A stretch of 64,000 nt of DNA, taken from assembly GCA_949987565.1 (NCBI GenBank), contig OX465107.1, positions 11,103,721-11,167,720 on the forward strand, read 5' to 3'. A model generated the notes under the pieces. The model saw only the letters and a program-made list of their open reading frames with translations. It was not told where the DNA came from and made no database searches. Shown here in pieces: positions 40,043-51,967 of this stretch; the stretch's first letter is position 1; the number at the start of each line of letters is the position of its first letter. This stretch comes from Luidia sarsii. Its lineage: Eukaryota > Echinodermata > Asteroidea > Paxillosida > Luidiidae. Position numbers and translations under genes: made by a program.

Positions 40043-40460
40043 AAAAATAAGAAAAACTAGAGATTTATATCTGTTGGCAAACAGAACATAACGCTTTTCC
40101 GCATCTGGTTCTCTTAAAAAAACAACCCCAAAACCCCCAGTACCCTCCATTCCTACCACAAAACGCATGTGCATATTTTGTGCACAAAGTCTATGGGACT
40201 TCATTATAATATTAAAAAAATCATAATAATTCTGAACAATGGTCAATGGGTTTAGAATGTCTAGCCCAATAGCTAAATGCCCACCAATTTTTGAGAAGAT
40301 TGCCCTTTGGCAAATATGTGGCAAACACGCATTTTGATGACGTCACGATTGCGTCATGGCATTTTGGCCCTAGAGGATGTTTCTAAACTACATCCTAAGT
40401 AAATAAATATAAACAAAAAAATTAAAAAAATCTTGCTTCATTGGCCAAATATGCTCAATT
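40043..40460 (-). repeat. repeat B, inverted copy
   Basis: The reverse complement carries the repeat B landmarks: TTTGGCCAA..., ATGACGCAATCGTGACGTCA, CACTTTGTGCAC, GCGGAAAAGCGTTATG and the terminal hairpin with CTAG at 40057-40060. The flank beyond CTAG differs from other copies. Confidence 0.72.
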
Positions 40461-41044
40461 GAATGTAACAATCTGAAAAGTTCACAGCCTCATTAATATT
40501 CATGAGATGATGTCACGATCGAATTGTGCATTTTTTGAATACACCTCTTCCCAACTTAGATGTACATGTAGGCCTACTGCAAAATTGAAACCAATCAAAC
40601 TTGTACTTTTGCTTTTATTGGAGTTTGAAATTTCAAACTGTTGTTTTCACGAGTTTCACGATTTTCTCGAGACTCAGTTGGCAGATTGAGCTGAAATTTT
40701 CACAGTTGTGCTATTTCATGCATATGTTGGATCAGACAACGTATGGATGCTACATGTACATGTATTATTTGACCTCGACCTAAAATTGCCATCATTTGAT
40801 CGTGACCTAATCACCTAATCTCATGAGGTCTTGAACTTTTACGATTGTAATATTCGATTGAGCATATTGGGCCAATGAAACATGATTTTTTTCATTCATT
40901 TCAAAAATATTTCAGGCAGCTCGGGCGGGATTCAAACGGACGTCAGTGTTTTCTCACGTCAAACAAGGGCAAAACCTCATTGAATTACATTATCCTCGAT
41001 GCAAACATCATGTTACACGTATCTGTGATGATTTATTTTCATTT

Positions 41045-41185
41045 TTAGCTTTTCCACCGCGAAGCGGAAAAGATAAATTGTTGTTCTGATTTTTAGCTTT
41101 TTCGCCGCGAAGCGAAAAAGCTATTGTTGTTGTTCTGATTTGTTTTTTAGCTTTTTCGCGCGAAGCTAAAAAGCTATTGCTCTTG
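41045..41185. repeat. series of AGCTTTTTCGC hairpins
   Basis: Three successive imperfect palindromes of the type AGCTTTTTCGC..GCGAAAAAGCT are separated by TTGTTGTTCTGATTT. A second series lies at 43020-43160. Confidence 0.75.
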
Positions 41186-41212
41186 TTAAGATTATTATTT
41201 TTTTTTTCCTAT

Positions 41213-41840
41213 CGGAAAAATCCCATAGACAAAGCACAGTGGCAAATTTCAAACTCCATTTTAAGCATAAATGTAATTTCGTTTGGTTTCAATTTTGCAG
41301 TATATCTAAGTTGGGAAAAGGTGTATCCAAAATTTGCCCTCATTTGATCGTGACGTCATCTCATGAATATTAATGAGGTCATAAACTTTTAAGATTTTAA
41401 CATTCAATTGAGCATATTTGGCCAACGGAGCAAGATTTTTTTAATTTTTTCGATTATATCTATTGGGAATGTAGTTTATAAACACCCTCTGGGGCCAAAA
41501 TGCCATGACGCAATCATGACGTCATCAAAATGCGTGTTTTTATAACGCATATTTGCCAAAGGTCAATCGTCTCGAAATTTGGTAAGCATTTAGCTATTGG
41601 GCTAGACATTCTAAATCCTGAGTTTCGAAGCAATTGACCAATGTTCAGAATTATTATGATTTTTTTAATGTTATAACGAAGTCCCATACACTTTGTGCAC
41701 GAAATATGCACGTGCGTTTTGGGGTAGAAATTGAGGTTACGAGTTCGAAACCCGCTGATGTCAATTTTTTTTTTTTTTTTTAAGAGAGCCAGATGCGGAA
41801 AAGCGTTATGTTCTGTTAGCCAACAGACATAAATCTCTAG
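41213..41840 (+). repeat. repeat B, copy ending at CTAG 41837
   Basis: Contains TATCTAAGTTGGGAAAAGG, GTGACGTCATCTCATGAAT, ATGACGTCATCAAAATGCG, a TTCGAATCC-like word (here TTCGAAACC), a T run, then GCGGAAAAGC and the ATGTTCTGTT..AACAGACAT hairpin followed by CTAG. No coding frame. Confidence 0.75.
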
Positions 41841-42629
41841 TTTCTTCTTTTTCTTGTCGGAAAAAATCCCATAGACAAAGCACAGGGTTTTTTGGAGGGC
41901 ACTTTTGCCATTGAACAAACTTTGATTTTTTTCAAACTTGACAAATGCGTAGAGCCCTCGTTGAAATTTTGCGTCGTAGTCTTGAAAACGTCATGACGTC
42001 ACCACGTGTCACGTGACAGCGCTTTAAAGGGGCAAATTTCAAACTGCAATAAAAGCAAAAGAGCAATTTTGTTTTGTTCCAAGTTTGCACTATATCTAAG
42101 TTGGGAAAAGGTGTATCCAAAAATTGCCCTCATTTGATCGTGACGTCATCTCATGAATATTAATGAGGTCATAAACTTTTAAGATTTTAACATTCAATTG
42201 AGCATATTTGGTCAACGGAGCAAGATTTTTTTCCTTTTTTTCGATTATATCTATTGGGAATGTAGTTTATAAACACCCTCTGGGGCCAAAATGCCATGAC
42301 GCAATCATGACGTCATCAAAATGCGTGTTTTTATAACGCATATTTGCCAAAGGTCAATCGTCTTGAAATTTGGTTAGCATTTAGCTATTGGGCTAGACAT
42401 TCTAAATCCTGAGTTTCGAAGCAATTGACCAATGTTCAGAATTATTATGATTTTTTTAATGTTATAACGAAGTCCCATACACTTTGTGCACGAAATATGC
42501 ACGTGCGTTTTGGGGTAGAAATTGAGGTTACGAGTTCGAATCCCGCTGATGTCAATTTTTTTTTTTTTTTAAGAGAGCCAGATGCGGAAAAGCGTTATGT
42601 TCTGTTAGCCAACAGACATAAATCTCTAG
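41841..42629 (+). repeat. repeat B, copy ending at CTAG 42626
   Basis: Nearly identical to the preceding and following copies at an offset of 789 bp, so a recent tandem duplication is likely. It includes the CACGTGTCACGTGACAGCG segment that the previous copy lacks. Confidence 0.78.
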
Positions 42630-43018
42630 TTTCTTCTTTTTCTTGTCGGAAAAAATCCCATAGACAAAGCACAGGGTTTTTTGGAGGGCACTTTTGCCAT
42701 TGAACAAACTTTGATTTTTTTCAAACTTGACAAATGCGTAGAGCCCTCGTTGAAATTTTGCGTCGTAGTCTTGAAAACGTCATGACGTCACCACGTGTCA
42801 CGTGACAGCGCTTTAAAGGGGCAAATTTCAAACTGCAATAAAAGCAAAAAAGCAATTTTGTTTTGTTCCAAGTTTGCACTATATCTAAGTTGGGAAAAGG
42901 TGTATCCAAAAATTGCCCTCATTTGATCGTGACATCATCTCATGAATATTAATGAGGTCATAAACTTTTAAGATTTTAACATTCAATTGAGCATATTTGG
43001 CCAATGTAGCAGGATTTT
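42630..43018 (+). repeat. repeat B, third tandem copy, truncated
   Basis: Matches 41841-42230, then breaks at the AGCTTTT hairpin series. Confidence 0.75.
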
Positions 43019-43019
43019 T

Positions 43020-43237
43020 TTATTTTTGGCTTTTTCGCTTGCGAAAAAGCCTTTCTTGTTGTTCTGATTTTTTGGTTTTTCCGCCGCTTCCAGGGAAGCG
43101 GAAAAGCTATATCTGTTGTTCAGCTTTTTTTAGCTTTTCCGTTCCATACGGAAAAGCTATTGTTCTTGTTCTGATTTTTTTTTTTTGTCTTCTTCTTCTT
43201 CTTCTTCTTCTTCTTCTTCTTCTTCTTCTTCTTCTTT
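43020..43237. repeat. hairpin series and (CTT)n microsatellite
   Basis: Three GCTTTTCCG/CGGAAAAGC palindromes (43028-43160) are followed by about 15 CTT units (43188-43236). The CTT tract produces a poly-Leu/poly-Arg frame that is not a gene. Confidence 0.85.
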
Positions 43238-43239
43238 TT

Positions 43240-43900
43240 CTGGTCGGAATAATCCCATAGACTTTGTACAGGGTTTTAGTAAGCGCCACTTTGGCCATTG
43301 AACACACTTGGATTTTTTTGAAACTTTGCAAATGTATGGAACCCTTGCTGAAGTTGTGCACAGTTGTCTTTAAAACTTCATGACGTCACCACGTGTCACG
43401 TGACAGCACTTTAAAGGGGCAAATTTCAAACTCAAATAAAAGCAAAAATGCAAATTCGTTTGGTTCCAATTTTGCACTATATCTAAGTTGGGAAAAGGTG
43501 TATCCAAAAATTGCCGTCATTTCATAGTGATGTCATCTCATGAATATTAATGAGCTCATAAACTTTTAAGATTTTAACATTCAATTGAGCATATTTGGCC
43601 AACGGAGCAACATTTTTAAATTTTTTTTGTTGATATCTATTCCGGATGTAGTTTAGAAACACCCACATGGGCCAAAATGTCATGACGCAATCGTGACGTC
43701 ATCAAAATGCGTGTTTTCAAATCACATATTTGCCATTGGACAATCTTCTGGAAATTTGTTGGGCAGTTAGCTATTGGGCTAGACATTCTAAATCTTGAGT
43801 TGGGAATTTATTAACCATTGTTCAGAATTGTTATGATTTTTTTAATATTATAATGTAGTCCCATACACTTTGTGCACATAATATGCACGTGCTTTAAAGG
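43240..43900 (+). repeat. repeat B, copy
   Basis: From GGTCGGAATAATCCCATAG through the CACGTG, TGACGTCA and CACTTTGTGCAC landmarks. It ends before the terminal hairpin, joined to unrelated sequence near 43900. Confidence 0.72.
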
Positions 43901-44160
43901 GGCAACTTGTACACTACACTGTAGTCATTAATTATGGCTTCACGTAGGTAGATCTAAACTTCAGACGAAGATTACTACCTGAACGAAGAAAAAATCGTTC
44001 TTTTATTTTGTCTTCAACCGACTCAACATATACCCCGGATTGAAAATATCACAACATATTTCAGGAATTTCCTTTGTTTTTCATTGTTTAGGTTTTTTAT
44101 ACTAAGGGCCATAGGTTTGTGTACAAATTAGCTGTGAAATCCATTAAGGGCCTAATATCA
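43901..44160. other. spacer between repeat B copies
   Basis: Nothing recognised. Confidence 0.4.
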
Positions 44161-44790
44161 AATACAAATGGCTTCAAACTTGGCACATACTTAGGTTAGT
44201 AGATGGAGATTCATTGCAAAAAGTGAGATCATCATGACGTCATCAGGGGGTCACGTGACAGGTCATTAAAATGTCAAACTTCAAACTTAATTATTAGCAA
44301 AAGTATCGGTTAGTTTGGTTTCAATTTTGCAGCATATCTAAGTTGGGAAAAGATGTATCCAAAAATAGCCCTCATTCGATCGTGACGTAATCTCATGAAT
44401 ATTAATGACGTCATGAACTTTTTGATTTTAACATTCAATTGAGCATATTTGGCCAACGGAGCAAGATTTTTTTCATTTGTTCGTTTATATCTAATGGGGA
44501 TGTAGTTTAGAAACACCCTCCGGGAACAAAATGTCATGACGCAATCTTGACGTCATCAAAATGCGTGATTTTAAAGCACATAATAGCCAATGGTCAATCT
44601 TCTCGAAATTTGGTGGCCAGTTAGCTATTAGGCTAGATATCTTAAATCCTGAGCTTGGAACCGATTAAACATTCTTTTGAATTATTATGATTTGTTAAAT
44701 ATCATTTCTTAGTCCCATAGACTTTGTGCACGATACGTTTGTGTGCCTTTTGGGGTAGGAATGGATGGTACACTGTACAGGTTCGAAACA
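44161..44790 (+). repeat. repeat B, diverged copy
   Basis: Same landmarks with more substitutions (GATCATGACGTCATCAGG, GCAATCTTGACGTCATC). It lacks the terminal hairpin. Confidence 0.65.
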
Positions 44791-45321
44791 GAGTTGCCAC
44801 CTTCATGAACTCAATCAAAACGATGCTAAAAGGGGTTTACACCAATATACAGTAAAACTGTGTTTTTTTTCGTTTGTTTGTGCTTGAGTTGTCACGTGAC
44901 CGCCCTTTAAAGGGCCAACATGGCATGTGCAATCACGCCACGATCTTAGATCCCGCAGGATCAATATTTAGCATATACAGTGTGTATCTAAGTTGGGTAA
45001 CAGTGTATCCAAATATTGCAATAATTATGATGATGAGGTCATCTCATGAATATTAATGAGGTAATAAAAAACCGATATTAAATCAATGGTTAACTCCCTT
45101 GTTGTGCTGTTGCTAGCGCATATAGCATGTGAGAGGAGTTTCAGGGACCAATTAGGTTTCATGATCTTCCTCATGTCATGTGACCCTTTCCTCCGGTCCA
45201 GACCGGAAGTACTTTAGTAATCATGCATGTGCTACTGGTTTTCAGATTTTCAACTTGGTCTTTCTTCGGGGAAAAAAAAGGAAAAGCTACACGTTCTGTT
45301 ACAACAGACGTATGTTTCTAG
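44791..45321 (+). repeat. repeat B/C-related fragment ending at CTAG 45318
   Basis: Partial repeat B words (GTCACGTGACCGCCC, TATCTAAGTTGGG) precede GGAAAAGCTACACGTTCTGT, a hairpin and CTAG. Confidence 0.55.
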
Positions 45322-45339
45322 TTTTTTCTTCTTCTTGTT

Positions 45340-46040
45340 CTCCCCCAAAGCCCATAGACAATGCACAGGGGTTTTGTAAGCACGACTTTAGTCATTGAAC
45401 AGACTTGGATTTTTTTCAAACGTGGCAAATGCATAAAGCCCATGCTGAAATTGATCCTAAACACCTTGATATCATCATGACGTCATCACGTGTCACGTGA
45501 CCTTGCTTTAAAGGGGCAAATTTCAAAATCCATTAAAAGCAAAAGTACAAGTTCGTTTGGTTTCAACTTTGCACTGTATCTAAGTTGGGAAAAGGTGTAT
45601 CCAAAAATTGCCATCAATTGACCGTGACGTCATCTCATGAATATTTATGAGGTCATGAACTTTTTCAGATTTTCACATTGAAATGAGCATATTTGGCCAA
45701 CGGAGCGAGATTTTTTAAATTTTTTCTTTGATATCTATTGGGGACATGGTTTAGAAACACCTTCCGGAGCCAAAATGTCGTTACGTAATCATGACGTCAT
45801 CAAAATGTGTGATTTTAAAACATCGTGCTAGACATTCCAAATCTAAAGTTTGGAACCGAAGGACCATTGCTTATAATTTTTATGAATTTTTGAATACCAC
45901 ACTCGAGTCCCATAGGCTTTGTGCACAAAATATGTACATGCGTTTTGGAGTAGGAATGGGGCTATTCTATGACTTGTTAAAAACAGAAGCGGAAAAGCTC
46001 TATGCTCTGTTTCACAACAGACATATATTTCTCGTTTTCT
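45340..46040 (+). repeat. repeat B, diverged copy
   Basis: Landmarks as in other copies. The terminal hairpin CTGTTTCACAACAG is present but the final word is CTCG rather than CTAG. Confidence 0.65.
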
Positions 46041-46075
46041 TTCTTCTTCTTCTTCTTCTGTTTCTTTTTTGCAAA

Positions 46076-46719
46076 AATCCCATAGAGTTTGTACATGTTT
46101 TTTCTAGCTCCCACTTTTACCAGTAAACTTTCTTGCAAATTAACGAAAGTTGACATAGAGTAAGTCCTTAGGGCATAGATGTGTCCCGCACAATGACGAT
46201 CTGATGACGTCATCGGTTGTCATGTGACAGCGCCTTAAAGAGGCAAATTTCATATTGCAAATTATGACGCAATCCTAACTCGGATGGGATCCACACTTGG
46301 CATGTATCTAAGTTGGGAAAAGGTGTATCCAAAAATTGCCACCATTTGACTGTGACGTCATCTCATGAATATTAATGAGGTCATGAAATTTACAGATTTT
46401 CACATTCAAATAAGCATATTCGGCCAACTGAGCGATATTTGTTTCATTTTTTTTCATATACCTATCGGGACTGTCGTCTAGAAACACCTTCCGTGGCCAA
46501 AATAACATGACGCAATTATGACGTCATCAAAATGCTTGTTTTTAAAAGAGATATTAGCCGTGAAACTTGGTGGGCAATTAGTTATCGACCTACTAATTCA
46601 AAATCTGAAGTTCGGAATTGATTGACCATTGTTTCGAACTATTATGAATTTTTGAATATTATAATCAATTAGATCCCCTTGACTTTGTGCACAAAAAATT
46701 TGGAGTGCGTTGCGGGGTA
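46076..46719 (+). repeat. repeat B, diverged copy, interrupted
   Basis: Runs from AAAATCCCATAG to TGCACAAAAAATTTGGAG, where the TIR element at 46720 interrupts it. Confidence 0.62.
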
Positions 46720-48037
46720 TCGTAAAATCCCGGGTATAATGCGCACCCGTGTATAATGCGCCCCAACTTTCGCCTTCACTGAGAGAAAAAAAAAAAATCA
46801 GTGGCATGGATTGCAGAGTCCATTGTAAAGTTGTTTCCATCCCAAGGTGGGAAGGATGATCACCCTCGGAATAAAAAAGTCCATTATTTCGAGCCTGGCC
46901 CAGGCGAAAAAAAGAAGAGAAGAGAGCATACAGTGGGGAGGATCCTCATCCTCCGAATAAAAAAATCCATTTGAGCCCAAGTTACCTCGCCATGACCCAG
47001 GAGAGTTTGTGGTGGGGATGATGAATGAAAGCTCCATTGTTGAAATGTGATACAATGTAAGGTCTGCTTCCCTTAAAAAAAAAGTATGTCTATTGAGTAT
47101 TGACTGAAAAAAATCTTCCACAGTGGGAAGGGATGATCGCCCTCCCAATGAAAACATCCATTTGAGCCCAAGTTACCTCGCTGTGGGAAAAATCAAACAC
47201 GGAAAACTTGAAAATCCCACAGTGGAAAGGATGATCGCTCTCCGAATAAAAACATCAATTTGAGCCCAAGTTACCTCGCCGTGGGAAAAACCAAGCACGG
47301 AAAACTTGAAAAATCCACAGCGGGAAGGATGATCGCTCTCCGAATAATAACATCCATTTGAGCCCAAGTTACCTCGCCGTGGGAAAAACCAAGCACGGAA
47401 AACTTAAAAATCTCACATTGGGAAGGATGATCGCTCTCCGAATAAAAACATCCATTTGAGCCCAAGTTACCTCGCCGTGGGAAAAACCAAGCACGGAAAA
47501 CTTGAAAATCTCACAGCGGGAAGGATGATCGCCCTCTGATTAAAAACATCTATTTTAATTTTGAGCCCAAGTTACATCCCTCGCAGTGGGGAAAAATGGG
47601 AGAGTTTGCATTGGGGAGGATGGTCCACAGCTCCAATTTAAAAAAAAATGTGATACAATGTAACAATACATGGTTTCCATAAAAAGTGTCAAGACTGAAC
47701 AAAATGCACATCCATGGTGGCTTCAAAGATATGCAAAAAAAATGGGAGGGTTGATCACTGGAGGATCGCCCTCCTAATACATGTAAAAGAAAATCAGTTT
47801 GAGCCCAAGTAACCTCGTGGGGAAAAAACCCCAGGAGAGTTTGCTATGGGGACAATGATTGACAGCCCCATTGTTAAAATGTTATACAATGTAAGGTCAG
47901 CTTCTGTTTGATGACTGAAACCCATACTGGCAGGACATCATTGTACCCTTGTAGTTGTACCCTTGTATAATGCGCACCCCCAACTTTTGATCTCTACCGC
48001 GGTGAAAAAAATGCGCATTATACCCAGGATTTTACGG
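46720..48037. mobile_element. TIR element containing a 98-bp tandem array
   Basis: Inverted ends CGTAAAATCC(C/T)GGGTATAAT with a second subterminal GTATAATGCGCACCC word on each side. TA flanks both ends (46718-46719, 48038-48039), as for elements with TA target sites. The interior is mostly a tandem array; no transposase is seen. Confidence 0.7.
47110..47575 (+). repeat. 98-bp tandem array
   Basis: About five units with GGAAGGATGATCGCTCTCCG, TTTGAGCCCAAGTTACCTCG and AAACCAAGCACGGAAAACTT at a constant 98-bp spacing. Looser relatives continue on both sides (46850-47110, 47575-47880). Confidence 0.88.
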
Positions 48038-48039
48038 TA

Positions 48040-48440
48040 GTTCGTAATCACTTAATTAGCTTACGCTAAATCATGTATCATTTGAAATTAAAGCTTATAA
48101 CCTGATGTTTATTCTCCACTTGGCAATGCAAAGATTGGTCATTGATTAGTCACATGACAGTCATTATTAACTAAATATTTGTTTCGCGTCATTCTCGAGA
48201 ACGGCAAATGCTACGAAACTACCGGTAAGTCTTTAAATTTTGGAAAAACTTTGTTGTGATGCAATTTGGAAAGCCTTTTCAGTTACGGAGTTAAAAGTGT
48301 TGACTATGTACAATGTTCATTACATTCAGTAACCTGTGCATTTGTAGTTGGTCTTCTCATGGTGTTCTTTATGGCCCTGCACTACTGTGCAGACGCTAAT
48401 GATGTTGGGACTTGTGCGATTCTAGGGAAAACTCGAAGCT
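48040..48440. other. spacer
   Basis: No supported feature. A strong splice-donor-like GGTAAGTCT lies at 48223, but I cannot place a convincing exon before it. Confidence 0.4.
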
Positions 48441-48590
48441 CCTGGCTAAGCTTGGGCGGTTCTCCCGGTTCCAAGTGGAACCGCGGTTCTAAAATGGGAA
48501 CCGGAACCGTGGTTCCGCTTTTTTTTGGAACCGGGTACCCGCTTTGGACGGTTCCTGCTTCAGAGGAACCGGTTCCGCACATTTAGCGAA
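48441..48590. repeat. GGAACCG-rich dispersed repeat
   Basis: Many GGAACCG/CGGTTCC words. Similar clusters lie at 49085-49338, 54783-54850, 55225-55310 and 56445-56510. Confidence 0.65.
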
Positions 48591-48677
48591 CACGCAGTCA
48601 CGCAATGGCCTGGCCCCAACCATGGATAACTTATGCAATGTTGGTTTGTACATGCACAGTGCAATGGGTGCATGACA

Positions 48678-48712
48678 CATGTACATGTACATGTACATGT
48701 ACATGTACAATT
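48678..48712. repeat. (ACATGT)n array
   Basis: About five perfect ACATGT units, each self-complementary. Related runs occur near 1200, 1490-1570, 8683-8780 and 30625-30722. Confidence 0.88.
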
Positions 48713-49084
48713 TACTTTGTATGCCTGTAAATTCACAACAATCAAACGCAGGCTGCTACTGTGGTACTGCACGTGGCAGCAATAAGCAACGCATTGAATG
48801 ACCCCATTCGATCATGGATAATTCTGTACGCATACATTGAACTACACCCAACACGCACTTGTGTTGCCGTGTGGCGCATGTGTGATTTCATCAGTATTTC
48901 ATCGGCTACCAATGCCCAATCACGCGATTCTTTTACAGACCACATGGTTGTGACGAGTTCACTTGGCTCCCTAGGCAGAGATATATTTATCTCGTCTTGT
49001 TACTTGTGTTCCTACATTGTTCTGCACGTACATACGGCCGGACTCGCGCGGCTCTAGCGTAGGACTCTGCTATTGCACGATTGC
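48713..49084. other. spacer
   Basis: No gene or element that I can support. Confidence 0.4.
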
Positions 49085-49338
49085 ATTGGACTCGGACCCG
49101 GTTCCTTCGCGGGGGGTAGGTACCAGATTTGGAACCGGGTAATGACTCGGGAGGTGTCCCAACTTTGAAACCGGTCCCAGGATTGGGACCGGTCCCAAGT
49201 TTGGAACCGGGTAATTGGCTCGGGAGGTGTCCCAGCTTTGGAACCAGTCCCAGGATTGGGACTGGTCCCAAGTTTGGAACCGGGTAATTGGCTCGGGAGG
49301 TGTCCCAGGATTGGGACCGGTCCCAGGAATGGAGTTTC
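49085..49338 (+). repeat. GGAACCGG-type tandem repeat
   Basis: Three to four imperfect units containing TTTGGAACCGGGTAAT, GCTCGGGAGGTGTCCCAG and GATTGGGACCGGTCCC. Confidence 0.8.
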
Positions 49339-49788
49339 GGTACGGCGTGGGGTGGGTTGGGGTTCGTGTATTGCTATGGCAGCGGATTTGGTACGGCGTT
49401 GTGTGGGGTGGGGTTCGTGTATTGCACGGGAGCGGATTCGGTACGGCGTGGGGTGGGTTGGGGTTCGTGTATTGCATGCATGGCAGCGGATTCGATACAG
49501 CGTTGTGTGGGGTGGGGTTCGTGTATTGCTATGGCAGAGGATTCGGTACGGCGTTGTGTGGGGTGGGGTTCGTGTATTGGACGGGAGCGGATTCGGTACA
49601 GCGTTGTGTGGGGTGGGGTTCGTGTATTGCATGGGAGCGGATTCAGTACGGCGTGGGGTGGGTTGGGGTTCGTGTATTGCATGGGAGCGGATTCGGTACA
49701 GCGTTGTGTGGGGTGGGGTTCGTGTATTGCTATGGCAGCGGATTCGGTACGGCGTTGTGTGGGGTGGGGTTCGTGTATTGCACGGGAT
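49339..49788 (+). repeat. 50-bp minisatellite, nine units
   Basis: Units are GGTACGGCGT(T/G)G(T/G)G... GGGGTTCGTGTATTGC ... GAGCGGATTC, 45-54 bp long. The array keeps long frames open in several phases on both strands, which look like proteins but are periodic and alternate between the phases. Confidence 0.9.
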
Positions 49789-50365
49789 TCGGGACAGTGT
49801 TGGGTTCGAGTTTTGCGTGGGTTTCGGGACCATGTGCGTCTCGGGGTTTTTGCGTGGGATTTGGGAACACGTGCGTCTCGGGGTATTGCGTTGGATTCGG
49901 GACCACGTGCGTCTCGGTGTATTGTGTGGGATTCGGGACGGTTTGGGGCTATGATGTTGCACGGGATTCGGGACGGCGTGGGGCTATGGTGTTGCACTGG
50001 ATTCGGGACCGCGTGGGGCTCGGGACCGCATGGGGCTCGGGATCGCGTACGTTGGGCCCCGGTGTTGCTCGGGATTCTGGACTGCGTGGGGCTCGGGTAT
50101 TGCTCAGGATTCGGGACCGCGTGGGGCTCGGGATCGCGTACGTGGGGCCCCGAAGTGGCTCGGGATTCTGGACTGCGTGGGGCTTGGCTATTGCTCAGGA
50201 TTCGGCACCGCGCGGGGCTCGGGTATTGCTCGGGATATGGGACAGTGTTTGGTCCGAGTTTTTCGTGGGGTTTGGGACTGATACGGCTATTTGCGCTAGC
50301 TGTCGGCTCCAGCGATTGCGGGTGTTTGAATCGGGGACTGCAGGCGTTGGAATCGGGGACTCGGG
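49789..50365 (+). repeat. GC-rich irregular minisatellite
   Basis: Units built from CGGGATTCGGGACCGCGTGG and GGGCTCGGGTATTGCTC, 30-60 bp, less regular than the adjacent 50-bp array but sharing its GGGATTCGG words. Confidence 0.82.
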
Positions 50366-50933
50366 AAGTAGCCACGTGGTACATTTGTCTGTAGCGTACC
50401 TGCCGAAGTTATCCATGTTACCTGGCCAACCATGCTGGCGCGCGTCCAATATACAACCCAAAGGTAACGGCTTGACCCTTCCACTTTCTACGGGTGAATT
50501 TACTCAAAGGGTTTTATTCCCTGTTCTTAATATGCCATGCAGAATTGCTTTTGAATAGAGGATCGTAAAATCTAAACATGTTTTCAAATCTAAATCTATA
50601 TCAATCTACGGTTTATTCATCGGTCTACAGAAATTATTATTTTTTTCCATCGAAATGAAATCAAATCACCCCTTTTTTAAAATGGGAAGACCCGAGTTTG
50701 GGTTTGGATGATTCTATTCGTTTAACGGTTTCGTTATTGAACCGCTTTGTATTTTCCGTTAAAAATATTGGGCAAATGAGCAGCCAAACAATTCAAGCAA
50801 ATCTTTTAAACATGTCTCATACATCCTATTGATACATATAATGACAATCAGACTGCCAAACCAGCATTCGGTATACTTTATCAATGCATTGAAGCAAAAT
50901 AAAGTTGCCATAAAAGACGCGCATGTACAGTAG
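50366..50933. other. spacer
   Basis: No supported feature; AT-rich. Confidence 0.4.
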
Positions 50934-50959
50934 TGCTTAAAAGTAAGTACCCATAAACG

Positions 50960-51130
50960 AACGAGCGAGTACGAGGGGATACGAGGGGATACGAGCGCTG
51001 TCGAGGGCCTCGTAAACGCTCGAGCGCACTCGAATAAACTCGCCAGCGCTCGCAGGCGCTCGTAAACCCTCGCTCGATAAGCCCTCGCTCGAACTCGCTC
51101 GAAAGCAGCCTGCGAGCGCTTGCGAGTATT
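50960..51130. repeat. CGAG/CTCG array, left
   Basis: More than 20 CGAG or CTCG tetranucleotides (GCTCG, CGAGCGC, CTCGAAC) within 170 bp. Confidence 0.8.
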
Positions 51131-51967
51131 CACTGACCCGCGACCGGCCAGTTGGGCTCGCCGTGAACAAAGATTGAGCGAACCAACTACAGATGCACGA
51201 CCAACTACGGACCAACTCAAACGGAGCGCCGTCATTGCCCCCACGTTTATGTGACGTTTGCGTTGGTAGTTTCATTGTAGGCCTACTTGTTGACTTGATT
51301 ATTTACGTTGGGTTTATGTGATCGTTCTGAACGTTAATTTACTGGTACTGATGTTTTGCACGTTATTTATACAATTATTGAATGAAATGCCTCTGATGAG
51401 TCGATGGCGATTATTCATACTCATAGTGGGTTGTTCAGCGACGTCGAATTTGTTCGGACGAGCTCGCATGTGGAATTTCTCAACATTATACTGAAACAAT
51501 TTTTACAAAACTCGATCTCCAACATAGTATTATTACCTTACATAATTTTTGTTGAATATCTTATATCTGGTTTGTGAAAGTTTCAATCCAATACAATCAA
51601 GTTACGGAGTAAGAAAAAACCGGAAAGGTCACGAATTTATGGGTCTCCACTCCGTTCCCGAGGGCGAACGGCCCGGAAAAAAATACCATGTCGAGCTAGC
51701 TCCGCAAGGCTCCCTATGCAGAAGCGGCCGCACGTGTTGCGAAGACCGTACCATTGTGAAAATACTGGGTAGGAAGGGGGGTTAATGGCCTACACTTTGA
51801 GGGAAAAAAAAATATCGGCCGAAAACCCCGACAAAGGGAACCTTTTAGTGGCATATTGTACGCCATCTGTCTTGTATTTCTTGTTCGTTTTGATATTGAA
51901 AAGTGACATTTTATCCTTCGATTTATGTGATTGTTTGAACGGAAGTTGTGCGTACACCTCTTTGAAA

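Noticed and set aside
43107..43361. Poly-Arg/poly-Leu ORFs
   Set aside because: Produced by the (CTT)n microsatellite.
48199..48222. Microexon ending at the strong donor GGTAAGTCT
   Set aside because: No credible acceptor upstream and no phase information to support it.
49054..50558. Long open frames (up to about 450 codons) on both strands
   Set aside because: They follow the minisatellite period and exist in several phases at once.
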